Made by a program: the position numbers and the translations under genes. Shown one piece after another: positions 28,943-31,137 of a stretch of 31,137 nt of DNA. Source of the DNA: JAZRUY01 sp045598845 (lineage in GTDB: Bacteria > Verrucomicrobiota > Lentisphaeria > Victivallales > Victivallaceae); contig JAZRUY010000145.1 of NCBI GenBank assembly GCA_045598845.1, positions 1-31,137 on the forward strand, in the 5' to 3' direction. The first letter of the stretch is position 1. Every line of letters begins with the position of its first letter. Below the pieces are notes generated by a model. It saw only the letters and a program-made list of their open reading frames with translations, was not told where the DNA came from and ran no database searches.

Positions 28943-30226
28943 ATGCTTAAAATTTTAGTAGTATCCATCGCGCCCTGGAGCCGGAATAACAATTTCGGCA
29001 AGACCTTCTGCGATATTTTCGAGGGAATGGAGGATGTCGAGTTCCTCAATATCTACTGCGATAACGGCACTCCGGACAATTCCGTGAAGGCACGGTATTT
29101 TCAGATTCCCTTCACCGACTTGCTGGCCAATTTGAAAAACCGGCACCATCCGGTGGGGAAAGTCGTCGCCGGCCGGCAGGACGCCGTTGAGTTTACCCCC
29201 CGGCAGCAGGGGATTTTGCGGCACATCAAGGCGCATCCCTGGCGGATTTTCCGCTGGGCCCAGCGCTTTGTCTGGCGGATCGGACGCTGGCGCACTCCGG
29301 AATTGAAGCGCGAAATTGAAAATTTCCATGCCGATTTGCTCTTCCTTCCGATTTTCAAAGAGAGCTATATGAATACCGTGCAGCAGTTCGTACTGGACTG
29401 CTGTCAGAAAAAAGCCGTCGCTTATTACGGCGATGACAACTATTCCTTGCGGCTGTTTTCCCTGAACCCGTTCTTCTGGCTGGACCGTCTGACCCAGCGC
29501 GGCGGCGTCAAACGCACCATTGACCGCTGCGAATATATGTATGTGGTTTCGGATATTGAAAAGAAAGAATGTGAACGGGACTTTCATAAAAAATGCTTCA
29601 TTTGCACCAAGGGCGCTGATTTTTCCGGAGACCCCGCCGTGAAAAAGAACTATCCGCCCGCTAAAAAACTGGTCTATACCGGTAATCTCGGTAATCACCG
29701 CTGGGAAGAACTGTATCATATCGGTCAGGCATTGGACCGCATCGGCGGCGGACACCGGCTCTTTATTTATTCCGGAACATCCTTGCCGGCATCTACATTG
29801 AAGAAGCTGCAACGCTGCCAAAGCATCCGTTTTATGGGGCGGGTTCCGGCATCCGATATCCCGGCGATTCAGAGCGATGCCGACATTCTGGTTCACGCGG
29901 AATCTTTCCGTCTTCAGGAGCGGCTGCTGGTGCATCAGTCGTTTTCCACCAAAATTGTCGACCACTATCTGCGGGCGCGCTGCACTTTCGCCGTCGGCGC
30001 GCCGGACGTGGCTTCCATTGACTGGCTGTTGAAAGAGGATTCCGCCGTAGTCGCCGCTTCCCGGGAACAGATTGAACCGCAGTTGCGCCGGCTGCTGTCG
30101 GATGACAACCTGCTTGCGGAATACGCTGTAAAAGGGTATGAATGCGGCCGGCGCAACCACGACATTCACGATATTCAGGCGATGCTGCGCCGGCATTTCG
30201 CCCTATACTTGGGTGTCAGGTCATGA
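28943..30226 (+). CDS. GT-B glycosyltransferase-like protein
   Basis: The 427-residue protein starts with MLKILVVSIAPWSRNNNFGKT, a GT-B N-terminal strand. Its C-terminal half has LVYTGNLGNHRWEELYHIG, HRLFIYSG, IRFMGRVPASDIPAIQSDADILVHAESF and STKIVDHYLRARCTFAVG, matching the donor domain of family 4-like enzymes (GN.G..R, F.G.V....IP, DI.V...), though the E-x7-E motif is replaced by a short SF-STK.VDY-type motif. The segment around 100-140 is rich in Arg and Trp. I chose ATG 28943; in-frame codons from 28814 overlap the upstream gene in a different composition. Base composition returns to GC-rich here. Its stop overlaps the next ATG (ATGA). Confidence 0.8.
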   Translation: MLKILVVSIAPWSRNNNFGKTFCDIFEGMEDVEFLNIYCDNGTPDNSVKARYFQIPFTDLLANLKNRHHPVGKVVAGRQDAVEFTPRQQGILRHIKAHPWRIFRWAQRFVWRIGRWRTPELKREIENFHADLLFLPIFKESYMNTVQQFVLDCCQKKAVAYYGDDNYSLRLFSLNPFFWLDRLTQRGGVKRTIDRCEYMYVVSDIEKKECERDFHKKCFICTKGADFSGDPAVKKNYPPAKKLVYTGNLGNHRWEELYHIGQALDRIGGGHRLFIYSGTSLPASTLKKLQRCQSIRFMGRVPASDIPAIQSDADILVHAESFRLQERLLVHQSFSTKIVDHYLRARCTFAVGAPDVASIDWLLKEDSAVVAASREQIEPQLRRLLSDDNLLAEYAVKGYECGRRNHDIHDIQAMLRRHFALYLGVRS

Positions 30227-31137
30227 AAATTCTGATTATCAACGGTGTTTACGGCCGGCTCAGCAGCGGCCGCTCCATCGCCGATATCCGCAATCTGCTG
30301 CTGGAGGACGGACACCGGGTGCCGGTGGCGACTCCCCATATTTACGAGGGAGAAGATTTCTACCGCATCGGCAACGCTTTTGATCACAAACTGCACGGAC
30401 TGTTGTCGCGCTTAAGCGGCAAACAGGCGTATTTCTCTCATTCGGCGACCCGGAAACTGCTGCGGTATATTGACACGGTTCAGCCGGATCTGGTGCATAT
30501 TCAGGTGATTCACGGCAATTATCTGAATTTCCCGATGCTGATGAAGTATCTGGCGAAAAAGAAAATCCCCGCGGTTTTCGTCCTGGACGACTGCTGGTAT
30601 TTTACCGGAAAATGCTGCCATTATACCTCGGACGGATGTTACAAATGGCAAACCGGCTGTTACGACTGTCCCCGGGTTCATCAGGACAATCCCAGCTTCT
30701 TTCTGGACCGTTCCCGGCAGATGTATCAGGAGAAAAAACAGTTGTTCGCACAATTGCCGGAATATGCGGTGGTCACAGTGTCGGACTGGCTCCGGCGGGA
30801 GGTCGAGCAGTCCTATTTGAAAAACGCAACGATTATCCGGCGGATATACAACGCCATTGATCTTGAAGCGTTTCAATACCGGCCGGAGTGCGCGGATTTG
30901 AAATCCCGGCTCGGCCTGCGGGATGAAAAAGTGATTCTCGGTGTCGCCGCCGCCTGGCAGGATCATCAGGGCTTGAGCAAGGGAATCCGCCTTTTCATTC
31001 AACTGGCGGGAATGCTTCCGCCGGGGATACGCATTGTTCTCATCGGCAAACCGGATGACACCCTGACTTTGCCGGACAACGTTCTTGCCATCCCCTTTGT
31101 GGACGGCGCCGTTGAATTGTCCCGTTATTATTCTCTG
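30223..31137 (+). CDS. Glycosyltransferase family 4 (WcaC-like), cut by the window end
   Basis: The first 305 residues are visible and the frame is open to the last base. It begins MKILIINGVYGRLSSGRSIADI, then has LVHIQVIHGNYLNFP and a Cys-rich stretch (DDCWYFTGKCCHYTSDGCYK, then TGCYDCP). This is typical of the colanic-acid WcaC-like GT4 group, whose HDCW.(F/L)TG.C....C..W..GC..CP may bind a metal. The start of the donor domain follows, with VILGVAAAWQDHQGLSKG and IRIVLIGKPD. The C-terminal donor-binding Glu motif lies outside. It overlaps the upstream stop by 4 nt, so the two glycosyltransferases are translated together. Confidence 0.92.
   Translation, partial: MKILIINGVYGRLSSGRSIADIRNLLLEDGHRVPVATPHIYEGEDFYRIGNAFDHKLHGLLSRLSGKQAYFSHSATRKLLRYIDTVQPDLVHIQVIHGNYLNFPMLMKYLAKKKIPAVFVLDDCWYFTGKCCHYTSDGCYKWQTGCYDCPRVHQDNPSFFLDRSRQMYQEKKQLFAQLPEYAVVTVSDWLRREVEQSYLKNATIIRRIYNAIDLEAFQYRPECADLKSRLGLRDEKVILGVAAAWQDHQGLSKGIRLFIQLAGMLPPGIRIVLIGKPDDTLTLPDNVLAIPFVDGAVELSRYYSL

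Noticed and set aside
28955..30196. 413-codon minus-strand frame opposite the glycosyltransferase at 28943-30226
   Set aside because: It mirrors the GC-rich sense gene and shows no motif of its own.
1..31137. CRISPR arrays, rRNA genes, prophage or complete insertion sequences
   Set aside because: I saw no regularly spaced repeats, no rRNA-like conserved stretches and no transposase, integrase or phage gene signatures.

Overview
The window looks like chromosomal DNA of a Gram-negative bacterium. It carries a Lol-type lipoprotein exporter, a small lipoprotein and a surface-polysaccharide locus. Most of it is GC-rich, with Gly/Ala/Arg/Pro-rich coding and many long antisense frames. There is no rRNA or other strong taxonomic marker. 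The AroD-AroE fusion (known in chlamydiae and plants), the gene style and the compact aro cluster make me lean towards the PVC superphylum, perhaps Lentisphaerota/Victivallis-like; this is an inference.

Layout: (1) 1-2449, + strand: the 3' end of a nitroreductase, an unrecognised 361-residue protein, a D-hexose-6-phosphate mutarotase-like protein and a terminator. (2) 5429-2448, - strand: three overlapping genes, a LolC/E-type permease, a LolD-type ATPase and an orphan DppB/OppB-type permease. (3) 5476-6190: elongation factor P with its own promoter and terminator. (4) 6191-6640: a gene-poor stretch with an imperfect inverted-repeat pair and a micro-ORF. (5) 6641-10911: three integral-membrane proteins (acyltransferase, GT-C-type glycosyltransferase, acyltransferase), probably modifying a surface glycan. 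(6) 11159-11236: tRNA-His. (7) 18611-11329, - strand: an aromatic amino acid operon covering all seven shikimate steps plus chorismate mutase and prephenate dehydrogenase in only five genes. One of these is a 1092-residue TyrA-AroC-AroD-AroE fusion and another an AroK-AroB fusion. (8) 18924-19256: a 62-residue lipoprotein gene. (9) 19373 to the window end, + strand: a surface-polysaccharide locus.

The polysaccharide locus opens with a candidate promoter whose spacer is a T8G7 double homopolymer. A structured leader of about 260 nt follows, and then a NusG/RfaH-like antiterminator. Next come a 36-codon remnant of an NDP-sugar epimerase, a membrane UDP-sugar 4,6-dehydratase, an HpcH/HpaI-type aldolase, an initiating phosphoglycosyl transferase, a class IV aminotransferase, an acyltransferase and five glycosyltransferases, the last cut by the window end. 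The segment from about 23.2 to 28.94 kb is clearly AT-rich against GC-rich flanks, so the locus appears mosaic.

The strongest candidates for something new are the tetrafunctional TyrA-AroC-AroD-AroE protein (a bacterial echo of fungal AROM with a different domain set), the layered control region of the polysaccharide locus (possible phase-variable promoter, alternative hairpins, sequestered Shine-Dalgarno, antiterminator gene, relic leader ORF), and the orphan OppB-type permease coupled to Lol genes. A recurrent promoter form, TTGCAA-like / 16-17 nt / TATATT-like, appears before several unrelated genes and suggests the housekeeping consensus.
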